The position numbers and the translations under genes are program-made. Below, in pieces: positions 12,521-24,142 of a stretch of DNA of 64,000 bases. Every line of letters starts with the position of its first letter. Position 1 is the stretch's first letter. Origin of the DNA: Sorghum bicolor (lineage: Eukaryota > Streptophyta > Magnoliopsida > Poales > Poaceae); contig NC_012870.2 in the NCBI RefSeq assembly GCF_000003195.3, positions 23,986,501 to 24,050,500 of the forward strand. Reading direction: 5' to 3'. The notes beneath the pieces were generated by a model that had not been told where the DNA came from, ran no database searches, and was given only the letters and a program-made list of their open reading frames with translations.

Positions 12521-12649
12521 TTAGTCAACCGTGATGAGAGTGGGATTGCGTTTTGCGAACGAAATATTTGGTGAGCCAATTTCACACATCTTACCATGCT
12601 CATCAATTAGGATAAGAGATCAACAGATAGTATCAGATACGCATCTTTA

Positions 12650-12855
12650 GGCCAGTCTCAATGCATGTTTCATGAGAGTGTCATGCACATTAAATAGGGT
12701 GCCACATAAGCAAAATTGCTGACTTGGCAGAGTCATTAAATGAAGGAGTTTCATCAAATGAGAGAGAAGTTTCATCTCCATGAAACTCATCTGGCTCGGT
12801 TAACTAGTTTATAGTCTTGATAACTGTGCCATGAAACTATGCATTGAGACTGGCT
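12650..12855. mobile_element. Ping/Pong-like MITE (PIF/Harbinger)
   Basis: The 206-bp element begins GGCCAGTCTCAATGCATG and ends CATTGAGACTGGCT, with long inverted ends that continue into GTTTCAT / ATGAAAC. TTA flanks both sides (12647-12649 and 12856-12858). The terminus resembles that of rice mPing/Pong (GGCCAGTCACAATGG, from memory), and the following GTGTCATGCACATT also resembles mPing. It has no coding capacity and would need a Pong-type transposase in trans. Confidence 0.85.
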
Positions 12856-12858
12856 TTA

Positions 12859-13874
12859 GAATCAACTATGCACACGCAGATGGAGTATTCCTCTGTTTTC
12901 AAAACGTATGGGCCAGACGTAGACCACCCGACACCCCGCCCGCACATCATACTGTGGCAGGATTGCACCATTTTAGAAGTCTCCGAAGGACAAGTTTGGT
13001 TGGCATACTTGCTGCTGCTGCCCATAGGAAAGCAGTAAAAAAATCACCTAGAAATGAAATCCCACAGCTACTCACCCTGCCCTCTTGTAACCCCCGTCAG
13101 ATCGAAGAAAACCACGGCCGCTATCCCTGTCGCTCGGTCACGCACCGGGGCTTAAAATTCTATAGAAAGCTCCAGCAGCAAAACAGATAACGACGTTGCG
13201 TTGCAGTCGGATTTTACTTTTCCCATAAAGAAAAAGACAAGACGATTAGCATTAAAGTATTGTTAGCGATATGCGTAGCTATTCCAAAACCACAAGACAA
13301 CAACAATACCGTTCACAAGCAAGAACCGCATTAGCGTTAGTGATTAGTGACCCATTTTTTTTAAAAAAATTATTTAACCGTCTGCACTAACACAAACCGA
13401 CAACCGTAATCAGACGCTCAGCGCGCCGACGCGTTAATCACCGTCTGGCCGCCGGCAGGAGCAGCCAAAGCTGGCGAGCGTCTCGAACCCTCCTGAGGGC
13501 CAAAAGACAGGGGCCTCGTCGACGACGCTGACCTCACCGGCGACGGCGACGCGACACCACATTCAATTCAACCGTTCAACTGAGCACCATCAGCGACGTC
13601 GCAAATGGCGATTAGCCATGACAAAAGAGCAAAACTTTATCAGGTCCGGCTAGATTACAAACATGACGCTGCATTACACTTACACCGGGGCGGGGGTACT
13701 GATCTCATTTACACAGGTCTGCTGGTACTGATCTCGGAGCACTGATTAAACTAGCTACTACTACCTGATAATTTAACTAAACCGACCGCTAAAACCCAAG
13801 CCATGGTTCTTGGTCTGACACGGAGACGGAGGAAGGGGGCGCCGATCGACGGCAAACCGGCGGATCGAGCGAGC
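12859..13874. other. Intergenic DNA and 3' flank of the HIPP gene
   Basis: No gene is supported here. Reading on the minus strand, the part nearest 13874 should be the 3' UTR of the HIPP gene. The remainder is mixed-composition DNA without recognisable repeats. Confidence 0.45.
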
Positions 13875-15360
13875 TCACATGACGGAGCAGGCGTTGGGGT
13901 TCTCGTCGCTGAACATCTGGGGCGCGTGGAGGTGGGAGGGGCCGCCGTACCCGTAGGCCGGCGCGGGCGGGTAATGGACACCGGCGTTGGGGTGGTAGAA
14001 GCCACCGGCGTGGTTGGGTGGCGGCGGCGGGGCGGCGCCGTAGTAGCCGCCGGGAGCCGGCGGATACGCGCCGTACCCGTAGTGCGGGGGCATCTGGTAC
14101 ATGGCGGCGTCGGCCAGGGGTAACGGCGCCACCGACGCGGCCGCGGCCGCGGCCTTGTCCTTCTTCTCCTCGCCCCCACCGTCCTTCTTCTTGTCTCCCC
14201 CGTCTCCTGCGCCCTTGTCCTTCTTGTCGCCGCCGCCGTCCTTCTTGCCTGGGGCGACGACCTCGACGTCCCGGCTGAGCTTGTCCCTGAGGTAAGCCGG
14301 CAGAGCGGCGGCGTCCATGGTGCCGGTCACCTTCACCAGGTCCTTGGCGGCGTCGAACGCCACATCCTTCACGCCTGGAATGGAATCAATCAGCGCACAA
14401 AATTGTCAGGTCCAATCCAATATTAAAATCTCGACGAAAAGACTCACAGCCTTTTGACGATTCGATTCGCTTGGGATGGGAACAAAACCGCGGCGGACAT
14501 GAAGGAAAAAACCTCACCTTTGATCTTGGAGATGCGGCGCTTGATGCGGTCGATGCAGCCGTCGCAGTGCAGCCGGATCTTGAGCGTCACCGTCTCCTGG
14601 AAATAAAGGCAGGCAGAGAAAGTCTTTCAGTTGCAGACCAAGGACAAGGAAGCAGACGGTGACGAGGGTCGCCGCCCCACCGGACTTGAATAATAATCGG
14701 CAGGTAACTGACCTCCTTGGGCTTCTTCTCCTCCTTGGGCTTGTCGGCGCCCTTCTCCTTGTCGGCCTTCTTCTCGCCGCCGCCGCCGCCCTTTTCCTTG
14801 TCGGCCTTCTTCTCGCCGCCGCCGCCGCCGCCCTTCTCCTTGTCGGCCTTCTTGTCTCCGCCGTCGCCGCCCTTCTCCTTGTCTGCCTTCTTCTCGCCGC
14901 CGTCCGCTTTCTTCTCCTTGTCCTTTTCCTTTTCCTTGTCCTTCTTGGGCGGGCCGGCGCCGGCGGAGACGATCTGGACGGGCTTCTTTGCCCTGGCCTC
15001 GATGCGCTCCTTGAGCTCCACCGCGTCCGCCGGACCGGTCACGACGACCTTGCCCGCCGCCATGTCCGCCGTCACCGACTCCACACCTGCACGCGTGACC
15101 ACAGGGCAATCGAACGAACGGTCAGAAACAAGAGAAAAAAAAAACCCCCACGGCAAGAGGACTGCGTATGTAACCGCCGGCAATCTGGACTGGAGCGCAG
15201 ACGCACCTGGGGCGCGCTTGATGGCCTTGCGAACCTTGCTGGCGCAGCCGGCGCAATGCAAGTCGACCTTCAGCACGATGGGCTGCGGCGCGGCCGCCGC
15301 GCCGGCGTCCTTCTTCTTGTCGCCGCCGGCGTCCTTGCCTGCCTTCTTCTCCTCACCCAT
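13875..15360 (-). CDS. Heavy-metal-associated isoprenylated plant protein (HIPP), two HMA domains
   Basis: Four exons fit the minus strand: 15360-15207, 15086-14713, 14596-14518 and 14374-13875, all with GT/AG introns and a continuous frame giving 368 residues. HMA domain 1 (about 27-90) has the metal-binding motif CAGC (C36, C39). HMA domain 2 (about 177-243) has CDGC (C187, C190). Between them (98-176) is a lysine/glycine-rich spacer with repeated EKKADKEK units. The C-terminus is rich in proline, glycine and tyrosine and ends CSVM, a CaaX box for isoprenylation of C365. HIPPs bind transition metals such as copper, zinc or cadmium and tether to membranes through the lipid; some act in metal homeostasis or stress. 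The ATG at 15360 is chosen because MGEEKK lies 26 residues before the first HMA domain; the longer upstream frame is proline-rich leader DNA. The exact HIPP subfamily number is not resolved. Confidence 0.93.
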
Positions 15361-15515
15361 GGCGGCCGCCGGCCTTTGGCGTTTTGTCTCCTCGACCTGT
15401 CTCTGTCCCCCGCTGCGGCGGGTGGTTACGGAGGGGAGGGCGCGGAGTTCGAGGTGTGGAGGCTGCTGGGGGCGTTCTGGGACGGAGAGGGGCGAGTGCC
15501 CGGGTAGGGGCGGCG

Positions 15516-15523
15516 TTAAATAG
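15516..15523 (-). promoter_or_regulatory. Probable TATA element of the HIPP gene
   Basis: The minus strand reads CTATTTAA about 155 bp upstream of the start codon, in a GC-rich promoter. Transcription would start near 15485-15495, leaving a leader of roughly 130 nt. Confidence 0.5.
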
Positions 15524-16949
15524 GCGGCGGGACCGGGCTGGTGGTGGGCGGGCCGCGGGGGTGGGTGTGCGCGCACACGCGCAGTGATGGCGGGCGCTGG
15601 CGGAGGGGCTGCTGCGGCGCGGTGCTGGTGTGCTGGCGGCGTGCTGCCAAGCTGCTGACCGCGGACACCGGATGGCTGGCTGGTCGCTGCACTGGATGGG
15701 GACGTGACTGCCGCCCGTGCGCGCGCCGTCACTGTGGGTTTTCCCCTTCTTCCTCGTTGTTTCCCCCGTGCCGTAGAGAGTGTTCCGCATGGAATTGAAG
15801 TCCTTTTTTAATGGCATGGATTCTGTACTGTACCGGAGAGCAATACCAATACAGCAGCACCATAGAGATTTTATTTATATAAATAATATTATGGTACTAT
15901 AAAATCAACAGCTGTTCACTTTAATGGTAGCAAAAAAAAAAAGAAACAAAAGAGTAAAAAAATCGTGACAGTTGCCACCGATCGAGCAAAGTGACAGAAA
16001 AGGCTACATGTGATGACGCCTCGCCTGTTGGTGTGCCTGTGCGGTGCCGACGACGACGCCGTAGCGCACACGTTTGGTCATATGGCCGCGGCCGTTCGCG
16101 CTTGCTTCCCCGAACGGCCCTGCGTGCGTGGTGACCGGGGCCACCGCGCGCGTGGAGCGAGGCCACCGCCGGTACGGCGCCCACGTGTGCCCCACCCGCG
16201 GTGCCTCCGTACGGATTCGACCGAGCCCCGAGGATTTTTTCCCTTTTTTCAAACGTGGGTTGGCGCTCGCTGCGGTGTTGGTGTGCGGAATCCTCGCGCC
16301 GCGGCAGCCGCCGGACGGGCCGCGCCGTCCGGTCCGGTTCGGTTGTCACGGGCTGGGCCTCGCGGCCTGACATGTGGGCTCCTGCTGCCGCTTTGACTCC
16401 ATGTCGGCCTTTTGCGGCGTAATTCCATTCGTGATCAGGCGTGTGGGGGTTGGTACGGGTGTTTATTCTGCGAGCACGGTTCCGCGTGACATCCGGTAGT
16501 AGGACGTGGCCCAGTAGGCCCAGCAATTTATTGGCTTCTTCTCTGGTGGTTGGATGGAAACGCTGGGCTTCGCCGTTGGCCTCCAGAACTCAAATCTGAT
16601 CCGCGTATGCCACGGCCGCTACAGCCCATGCAACCGTATCAGAACTCAAATCTGATCCGCGTATATATATAAAATCATATTTCATGGTTGACCTAGTATT
16701 AATGTAGTTTGCAAGAATGAATTATAGTATCTTTTTATGATCTTAGAAAGTAGAATAGTTCAAATTAATTGGTTTGTTAATACCACTTGATTTATTTTTA
16801 TTACTACATAATGTCCATTGTATAATTTAGAAGATTTGTTGAAGTAACTAGACAAATAAAGGATATTATTAGGTTCTTCTTTAATCATACATGTTTACTA
16901 GTAAATGTGGAATTTATAATTGTTTAAAAATTGAGTATGGATAGTAGAT
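15524..16949. other. HIPP upstream region and intergenic DNA
   Basis: GC-rich from 15524 to about 16560 (outer promoter region of the HIPP gene), then AT-rich. A direct repeat of about 25 bp beginning AGAACTCAAATCTGATCCG occurs at 16585 and again at 16641. No coding region or complete mobile element is recognised. The left terminus of the downstream CACTA element should be near here but was not found. Confidence 0.45.
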
Positions 16950-16974
16950 GGCAACCGTGACCGGGTCTTCAAAA

Positions 16975-17411
16975 GCGATACCGGCTGGAACTCCCTCTCA
17001 TTACTTGTGGCAAGTGTGGGCAGAAGATTGTGATGGAGTACAAAGTGTCGAAAGAGGGAGTAAACAAGGGTCGTATATTCTACAAGTGTCCGGATCGTAA
17101 TGTGAGTTATTTCCAGACATTTGCTTATATATGTGTATATTTTTTTAAATGATATTAATTAAACTTTTGATTCTCTCTTTTAATTTCAGTGGGACGGTAC
17201 CAGCGGATGTACAAGTTGGTACTGGGAGGAAGAATACATTGAACACATTAAGAAATCTTTTGCACAGGTGGTTGAGGCTGAAGGTGGTGAGGCAGTGAGC
17301 CGACGAAAGGAGTTCAATGATGTTGATCAAGCGAATGATCTATCTATTATAGTTGGGATCGGACGCGAACTAATTATGTTGCTTAAGTGCATTTTAGTTT
17401 TGGTTTTTTAG
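16975..17411 (+). pseudogene. GRF-type zinc-finger protein fragment
   Basis: The frame around 16979-17101 encodes PLITCGKCGQKIVMEYKVS followed by GRIFYKCPDRN. A GT/AG intron (17102-17189) follows, then WDGTSGCTSWYWEEEYI and a C-terminal tail ending in a hydrophobic segment (IIVGIGRELIMLLKCILVLV) before a stop at 17409-17411. The CxxC...YKCP...GC order is that of the GRF zinc finger, a small DNA-binding fold found in many grass proteins of unknown role. The frame upstream meets a TGA after a few codons; an ATG at about 16938 is in another phase, so the 5' end is frame-shifted or missing. It lies 140 bp before the CACTA transposase and could be a captured fragment or an old neighbour. Confidence 0.65.
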
Positions 17412-18289
17412 TGCTAGTTGCGATTGTATTTGTTGTAGCCAAACTTTTCTGAATTAATCAACTATGTATCTTAGACATATTGTGCAATAAGATGAGAAAC
17501 TATATGTGTGCATGGTTTTCATAATATATATGTTATATTTAATGCAGATGGTAACACATAATTGGATGTATAATGCCGATCGGCGCTCCGAAGAGTTCAT
17601 TAATGGCGTGCACTATTTCTTAAGTGTGGCCGAGACAAATAAGAGGGACGGTTTCATGTGCTGTCCATGTGCCGTGTGTAAGAATTTGATAGAATATTCT
17701 AACTCAAGAACTCTTCATTCACACTTATTAAAGTCTGGTTTCATACCAAACTATATTTGTTGGACCAAGCATGGAGAAAGCAGAATTATAATGGATGAAG
17801 GTGAAGAAGAAGAATTGGACCATGCCAATATTATTGCTCAGTATGGTGGCTTCAATGATGTTGCAATGGGGGGAGATAATAAAGAAGAGGTAGCGACAGA
17901 AGATGATCGGGGCGATGATGCTTTTGGTGATGCCATCCGTGATGCACAAAGAGAATGTGAAAGTGATAAAGAGAAAGCTAAGTTCGAGCGCATGCTAGAG
18001 GACCACAGGAAATTGCTATATCCCACCGCTGAAGAGGGGCAAAAAAAGCTAGGTACCACACTGGAATTGCTGCAATGGAAGGCAAAGAATGGTACATCTG
18101 ACAAGACATTTGGGCAGTGATTGAAGATCATAAAAAAGATGCTTCCGAAAGGCAACGAATTGCCCACCACCACGTATGAAGCAAAACAGGTTGTCTGCCC
18201 TTTGGGATTAGAAATCCAGAAGATACACGCATGTCCTAATGACTGCATCCTCTACCGTGGGGAGGAATACGAGAATTTGGATGCATGTC

Positions 18290-19943
18290 TGTTCATGGTC
18301 CTTAAGTATCAAATTTAATTATCAAATAAACAAAGAAAAGGATCCAAATGAAATCAACATCTAGACATAGGGTTTTATCTGACAGAATTCCACGAGTTTT
18401 GGTGTTTGTCTATTTCTGCAGGGGGTTATCAGGAAATACGGAAGAAAGGCCCACACGTCGGGATTACATAGAGATATTAACGTGCCGCGCAATTATCTTA
18501 CATCTAGAAGACTCCAGAAGCCACGAGACCGAAGTGGAGGCGAAACGGGGCCTGACCCTGGGCGCCCGCCCAGGTGATCAGGGCTCCCGCCCACCTCCTG
18601 AGTCCAATCAGGACTCTGCTTCGTGGGAGATCTCCACCGACCTAAAGGATGAATCTAAACCATACAATCTATGTCGGTTTGATCCAACGGCCCGTATTCA
18701 CTTGAAGGGACTATAAAACCAGACCCCCTGGCCCCTGGAGGAGAGAGCCTCTCAACCCTAATTCATTGTTCTTCAAGGGAGAAGAAGCCTCTGATCAAGA
18801 TTAGAGCCACCACATCAATTAGACATCTAGATTAGCATAGCTACATAGGATTAGAACTAGAAGGAGTCAATCTTCGATTGGTTTCCGGATCTGTCAAGAG
18901 GATTCTTGGTAATTCTCTAATTGTGCTTCTAATTGCTTTCTAATTATCTTTGTTCTTCAATATTATGAATATGACTTTGTTCTACTTCAATATATTGCTT
19001 ATGACTTTGCTCTACTTGCTTATATTCAAGATTATATTGTTCTTAGTTTATCCTAGTTATGTACTTGGCTTAGTTAGATTGGATCTATATACATGCTTAG
19101 GATCGTATAGCGTTTATCCATCGGATCCATGGGTAAATGATAGATATTGTGTAGACGTGGTGCTTATACCGTATTTATCTGCGATTGTACCCAATATGCC
19201 AGATCGTGGGGTAGTTCGTGATAGTGACAGCTTCATTGATTCTTATATAGTCCCCCTCTCGTGTATTGGGCTGGCAGAGCAACATTATTACAGGGGAGTG
19301 ATTGCTATGTTTCTCATATTCCTTGCTAATATCACTATGCATGGGCGTAGTCTTGTCTCGCAATGATTGCTAAGTATGCTTGCACTAATTATGATAATGC
19401 TAGACTATATAGTTGAGAATAACTTAGGGAATATTCTTGTAGTTCGTTCTAATACCATGCTAATGACTTTCTAGAGTATCTAATTGAGGTGCTTATCATA
19501 TTTATTATGTGGCTAGATCAGATTAGTTATCCTTGTCACTATTATTATTTCATATATCTTTTATGTGACACTTATCCCTGTACGAAGAGTTAGATATAAT
19601 GTTCTCAATTATACATGCAATGATAGATGCTCAATCTCATATTCTATTCTGTAATCAATAGTGATGATTGCTAATCCCTTCCCAGTGGTAAAAATATAAA
19701 TAACGATACCTGGAATACTTCTCGGTTAAAATGCTGCATCGGTATTAATCTGTGCGCTTGCAGATCCCATTCATTATTTATTTAGAAGAGCAATTGCATA
19801 TTTCAATACCGCATCTCTTATATCATGCTGGGGATGAAAACTTGGCTTAAGTGGTGTGAGGGATAGGTTTGACATTTTTGGCACTGTTACTAGATTTAGA
19901 GAACTTAGTCTACTTTTGGTAATGATGTTAAGAATACCCAACA
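18290..19943 (+). repeat. 5' LTR of retrotransposon A
   Basis: It begins TGTTCATGG and ends ACCCAACA. It has two GC boxes of the form GGGCGCCCGCCC (18560-18572 and a variant at 18581-18592), a TATA box at 18712-18718 (CTATAAAA) and the block CCCCTGGCCCCTGGAGGAGA just downstream. The open frame at 18950-19366 lies inside the LTR and is repeated in the 3' LTR; it has no protein evidence. Confidence 0.93.
18712..18718 (+). promoter_or_regulatory. TATA box of LTR A
   Basis: GGGACTATAAAACCAGACCCC-type context at the U3/R boundary. An equivalent TATA lies in every LTR of this family: near 22282 and 29085 (B), 33373 (A 3' LTR), 58824 (C, minus) and 53876 (E, minus). Confidence 0.7.
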
Positions 19944-19951
19944 AGCATTTT

Positions 19952-19969
19952 TGGCGCCGTTGCCGGGGA
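19952..19969 (+). other. Primer binding site (tRNA-Asp type) of element A
   Basis: TGGCGCCGTTGCCGGGGA lies 8 nt after the 5' LTR. It is complementary to the 3' end of plant tRNA-Asp, the primer commonly used by Athila/Tat-lineage Ty3 elements. Confidence 0.85.
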
Positions 19970-21862
19970 AGGTTGATTACTAATCAGGAATGGAATAAAA
20001 GATTTTGAGTTATCATTCGCATCACTAATATGATTGAGCTTATCTATTCTCTCATACAGTTTTACCCCGATATTTCTCTATTTTATCTTATGCAGGGGGA
20101 TGTATGAATAGAAGACATCTTCCAGGAAATTTTGTTGGCAATCCCGAAGCATTATTCAAGAAGACGAGAGCCAAGCTAAAGAAGAGATCATCAACACTTC
20201 AGGAAGAAGCTTCATCCAATCAAGAAGATCACCGGAACTTGTCTTCAAAATTCGAAGCCATGGCGAACAAATCAATCCGCGAGTTCTCAGCTCCCACTAC
20301 GGACAACATCCGCACTGGACCTGCTGCAGAGATCGATGGCAACTTTGAGCTCAAGCCTGGACTTATCAACATGGTGCAATCCAACCAGTTCTGTGGGAAG
20401 GCACACGAAGATGCTAGTGCTAATCTACAACACTTCCTGGAGATTTGCAACACATGCACCATATTAGGAGTTTCCAAAGATGCTATACTACTTTGCCTCT
20501 TCCCATTCTCACTATTAGGAAGAGCGAAGCAGTGGTTCTATGCTACAAAGGAGAAGAATACTACGTGGGCACTCTGCTCAACAAACTTCCTGGCAAAATT
20601 CTTTCCCATGGGCAAGACCAATGCTCTCCGTGGGAAGATTACAAGTTTTCAGCAACAAAATGATGAATCTGTTCCAGAAGCATGGGAGCGCTTTCAAGAC
20701 TACATCCTAGAATGTCCCCATCATGGAATGGAAAGTTGGCTATTGATGCAGACGTTTTATCATGGACTCGGCAACAGTGCCCGAGAGACCATGGATGCTG
20801 CAGCTGGAGGAGCATTCTTATCACTTACTATACCACAAGCCACAGCTCTTGTGGAGAAGATGGCGTCCAATCAAAGCTGGAATGAAGAGAGGACCCAGAC
20901 ACGCAAGAGAGGTGGAGGTATGCATCAGCTCAAGGAGGTAGACATGCTGTCTGCAAAGCTAGACCTGCTCATGAAGAAGCTCGACGATAGAGCTGGAGAT
21001 AAGAAGGAAGTTATGCACATCTACGACTCTCACATGACTTGTGAGGAGTGTGGAGACACTGGACACTCAGGCAACCACTGCCCTGAGATACTTGAGGATG
21101 TGAACTACATCATCAACAACAACAACAACCATTACAACCGTCCTCAACAAAATCAAGGTTGGAATCAACAGAGGCCTAACTACTCAGGTAATTATCAAGG
21201 TAACAATTCTTACAACAACAATAATAATTTTCTACCTTTGAGAGAGTTAGTGTCTAATCAAGGAAAGCTAATGGATAACCTATCTAAGAAATTGGCATCT
21301 AATGATAAAATGCTAGAAAATATAAATAATAGAATGGATAATTTCTCTACTGCCATCAAGAATCAAATTAGCTTTAATAAAATGATTGAATCTCAGTTAA
21401 ATCAAATAGCTGCTGCTGTTCCTACTACTAACCCCGGTATACCATCACAACCGGAAGGATTAGAATATGCAAATCTTGTAGACATGTTTGATGCAGGTAA
21501 TTGGAGTAACCCCGTCACTGAATTCTCTACTGACCTTCTGCCGGTCAAGAGAGGCGATCCAGGACGCCCCGTCATCCCGATCTCCATCGGCATGGTGGAT
21601 GTCCCAGAAGCACTCTGCGACTTTGGCTCCAGTGTCAACATTATACCGAGGGTACTCTATGAGAAATTCTTTACATATCCTTTATTAGAGACAACCATGT
21701 GTTTGCAGTTTGCAGATCAGACGATAACTTTTCCAAAAGGAATATTGACGAACCTTTGTGTCCGAGTTGGTACCTTGTATGCCCTAGCAGACTTCGTAGT
21801 GGTAGAGACCGGAAATGATGAGAAAGCACCCATCATCTTAGGGAGGCCATTCTTGAACACCA

Positions 21863-23096
21863 TGTTGACGGTCCTTAAGTATCAAATTTAATTATCAAAT
21901 AAACAAAGAAAAGGATCCAAATGAAATCAACATCTAGACTTAGGGTTTTATCTGACAGAATTCTACGAGTTTTGGTGTTTGTCTATTTCTGCAGGGGGTT
22001 ATCAGGAAATAAGGAAGAAAGGCCCACATGTCAGGATTACATAGAGATATCAACGCACCGCGCAATTTTCTACCATCTAGAAGACTCCAGAAGCCACGGG
22101 AAGGAAGCGGAGGCCGAAAGGGGCCAGGCCCAGGGCGCCCGCCCTGAGGACCTGGGCGCCCGCCCCCCTCTGGACTCCGTTCCGGACTCTCTTCGCACAC
22201 GACGTTCCACCGACCTATTGGATCCAGAATAACATAGTACCACCTCGCCTATCGACCCAAAAACGCATAGAAGGGGAGGACTATATAAGGAGACCCCCTC
22301 TGGCCCCTGGAGGAGACAAGAAATTATCATAGAGATTGAGGGGTGCCCTCGAAGGAAAACCTCTTCTCTAAATAATATTTCTTTTTAGGCTTAGCAACCA
22401 ATGTAAAGTAGAAATAGATCTTCTAGTTTCTACTAGATTGAGAGAGATAGAGTGGAGATGTGGATCGGAGGAAGGTCGGCCTGTCGGTGTCTACTCCGAG
22501 TTGTACCTACGGGATCAAGTCTCCTAACCCGAGGCTTGCTTCTAAGATTCTTCAGTAATTCGACTTCTAATACTAGTAAGTTCTTGTTTTATTGTTCTTT
22601 GGTTTATGAGTTTACTTTAATCCTCTTCCGGTTGAGTATTAGAGTAATCACTTGTTAGCGTAAACGTGGTGTTTAGGCTAGGGTACTCATAGATATCCCC
22701 TGACTAGCTGGACCGTGGTAGTAGCGAGGAACGTGACATTTCTGAGTTACCTTTGCAGATCACATCTCGTTAGCAGGACGAGTAGGTTTATAGGTGCGGG
22801 TCGAACATCCTTTGTGTTGTCTAGATTCCGTGAGCCTCCCCAATAGAACAGTAGATCATCCTTACCAAGGTTAGAACGAGACTAAGGTTGCAGTCTTCTC
22901 TATACATCACTCACATCGAGAGACATTCTTTGTAGCCTAAAGGGGTAGTAGCAATAGATTTGGTTAGTCAGATGCACCCTTTCTCCCAGTGGTAAAAATA
23001 TAAATACGATAACTCTGGATAACCTCCCGGGTGAAATACTCACCGATATCCGTGCGCTTGCGGATCATTTTCTAATTGCGTTACCAAATATCAACA
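21863..23096 (+). repeat. 5' LTR of retrotransposon B
   Basis: It begins TGTTGACGG and ends AATATCAACA. The first 350 bp and the GC boxes (22133-22144 and 22154-22165), TATA (22282-22288) and CCCCTGGAGGAGA block align with the LTR of A. The downstream part differs strongly, so these are two subfamilies. Confidence 0.92.
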
Positions 23097-23104
23097 AGCA
23101 TTTC

Positions 23105-23122
23105 TGGCGCCGTTGCTGGGGA
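23105..23122 (+). other. Primer binding site (tRNA-Asp type) of element B
   Basis: TGGCGCCGTTGCTGGGGA lies 8 nt after the 5' LTR and has one change from the tRNA-Asp complement. Confidence 0.8.
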
Positions 23123-23215
23123 GAAAGACGGTTTGCTGAGATAACTTTGAGTCTTGCTATTATCTTGTATTATACTTTTATACTTTTATTCTTTTATCTT
23201 TTTATTTTTATCTTT

Positions 23216-24142
23216 ATGGATAACTCAAATTCCATACCTATTATTAAATTCTTTGCACCTTCGGAGACCAATCATAGACCATGGGAGTCAACACGTCCTG
23301 CCCCTAATTATGATCTGTGTCCGGAGTTGATTGCAATAGGTCAAAACCAACCCTTTTCTATAGCCGAGGTCCTATCTTTTAATCAAAAAGATAATGCACT
23401 TTTAGCTACACCTAGGGAATCTATTAATCTTTCTATAAATTCTGGTTTAGACCTAGCCCTACAAGACCATGTTTTTCCTAGATATTTTCACATTGGTCTT
23501 AATCATATAACCTTTGGTAGAGTCCTTCTTTCTTTATCTATTAGTAAAGGAAGGTATGTCTTCATTTGTGGACATCCTTCTTGTACTAGTCTTCATAGAA
23601 AAATCTTAGAAATAGAGAAGGAATCATCTCCCAGACGAGGAAAGGAAGTTTCAATAGCCGATTTTCAAACATTTCAATCCCATGATTCGGCTATCCATCC
23701 CATCCTTGAGCTTAATAAATTCTACTATGCTCTTTCTCTTAAACCTCCCGATAATCCTATGAATTTCTCTAGACATCCCCTGCATAAGAAGGAGGATCGA
23801 GAAGAGCAACATCAATGGCTAGAGGACATTAAAAATCCATGTGCTATCACCATTGAATGGATAGATAAAACAAACTTGAGAGACAATCCTAGAGGAATTT
23901 TTAGCATTCATGAAGAATCATCCTTGGAGTTTGAGAATGAGAGAAACAACAGTGAGCATGGAAGTTATTTCATAAATACCTTACCCAGTCCTTGCTCATA
24001 TAAAACATCTCTCCAATCAATTAGTCTCTCCATCCTTATCACATTTGAGATCTCCAACCCTCTCTTCTTTTCTATTTATAAAAACTTTAAAAGAGCGGTT
24101 GTCGATGCATATGTCTATAATAAATATTGCAGATCTCGTTGA
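23216..24142 (+). CDS. Unrecognised ORF in the gag position of element B
   Basis: The frame is open for 308 codons from the ATG at 23216 (MDNSNSIPIIKFFAPSET). An upstream ATG at 23147 would add 23 strongly hydrophobic residues. Visible features are PWESTRPAPNYDLCPELIAI near the start, a middle part with HIGLNHITFGRVLLSLSISK, a charged region (HKKEDREEQHQWLEDIKNP), and a repetitive acidic part (HEESSLEFENERNNSEHG). There is no zinc knuckle, no gag motif, no retropepsin motif and no resemblance I can see to reverse transcriptase or integrase. It starts about 95 bp after the primer binding site, where gag belongs. It may be a lineage-specific retroelement protein or a captured host sequence. Function unknown. 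Confidence 0.6.
   Translation: MDNSNSIPIIKFFAPSETNHRPWESTRPAPNYDLCPELIAIGQNQPFSIAEVLSFNQKDNALLATPRESINLSINSGLDLALQDHVFPRYFHIGLNHITFGRVLLSLSISKGRYVFICGHPSCTSLHRKILEIEKESSPRRGKEVSIADFQTFQSHDSAIHPILELNKFYYALSLKPPDNPMNFSRHPLHKKEDREEQHQWLEDIKNPCAITIEWIDKTNLRDNPRGIFSIHEESSLEFENERNNSEHGSYFINTLPSPCSYKTSLQSISLSILITFEISNPLFFSIYKNFKRAVVDAYVYNKYCRSR

Noticed and set aside
14659..15523. Plus-strand frames of 268 and 282 codons opposite the HIPP gene
   Set aside because: They are antisense shadows of the GC-rich HIPP exons, which have a clear domain and intron structure on the minus strand.
15361..15732. Upstream extension of the HIPP reading frame to an ATG at 15732
   Set aside because: It would add 124 proline/arginine-rich residues, pass the probable TATA box and precede the usual short N-terminus of the family.
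17548..18120. Separate 204-codon gene
   Set aside because: It is the first part of the tnp2 transposase; the frame continues after the TGA and after retrotransposon A.
18950..19366. 138-codon frame repeated at 33612-34028
   Set aside because: It lies inside the two LTRs of element A; its duplication reflects LTR identity rather than two genes.
21921..22330. Frames on both strands repeated near 28744-29134
   Set aside because: They are LTR sequence of element B.
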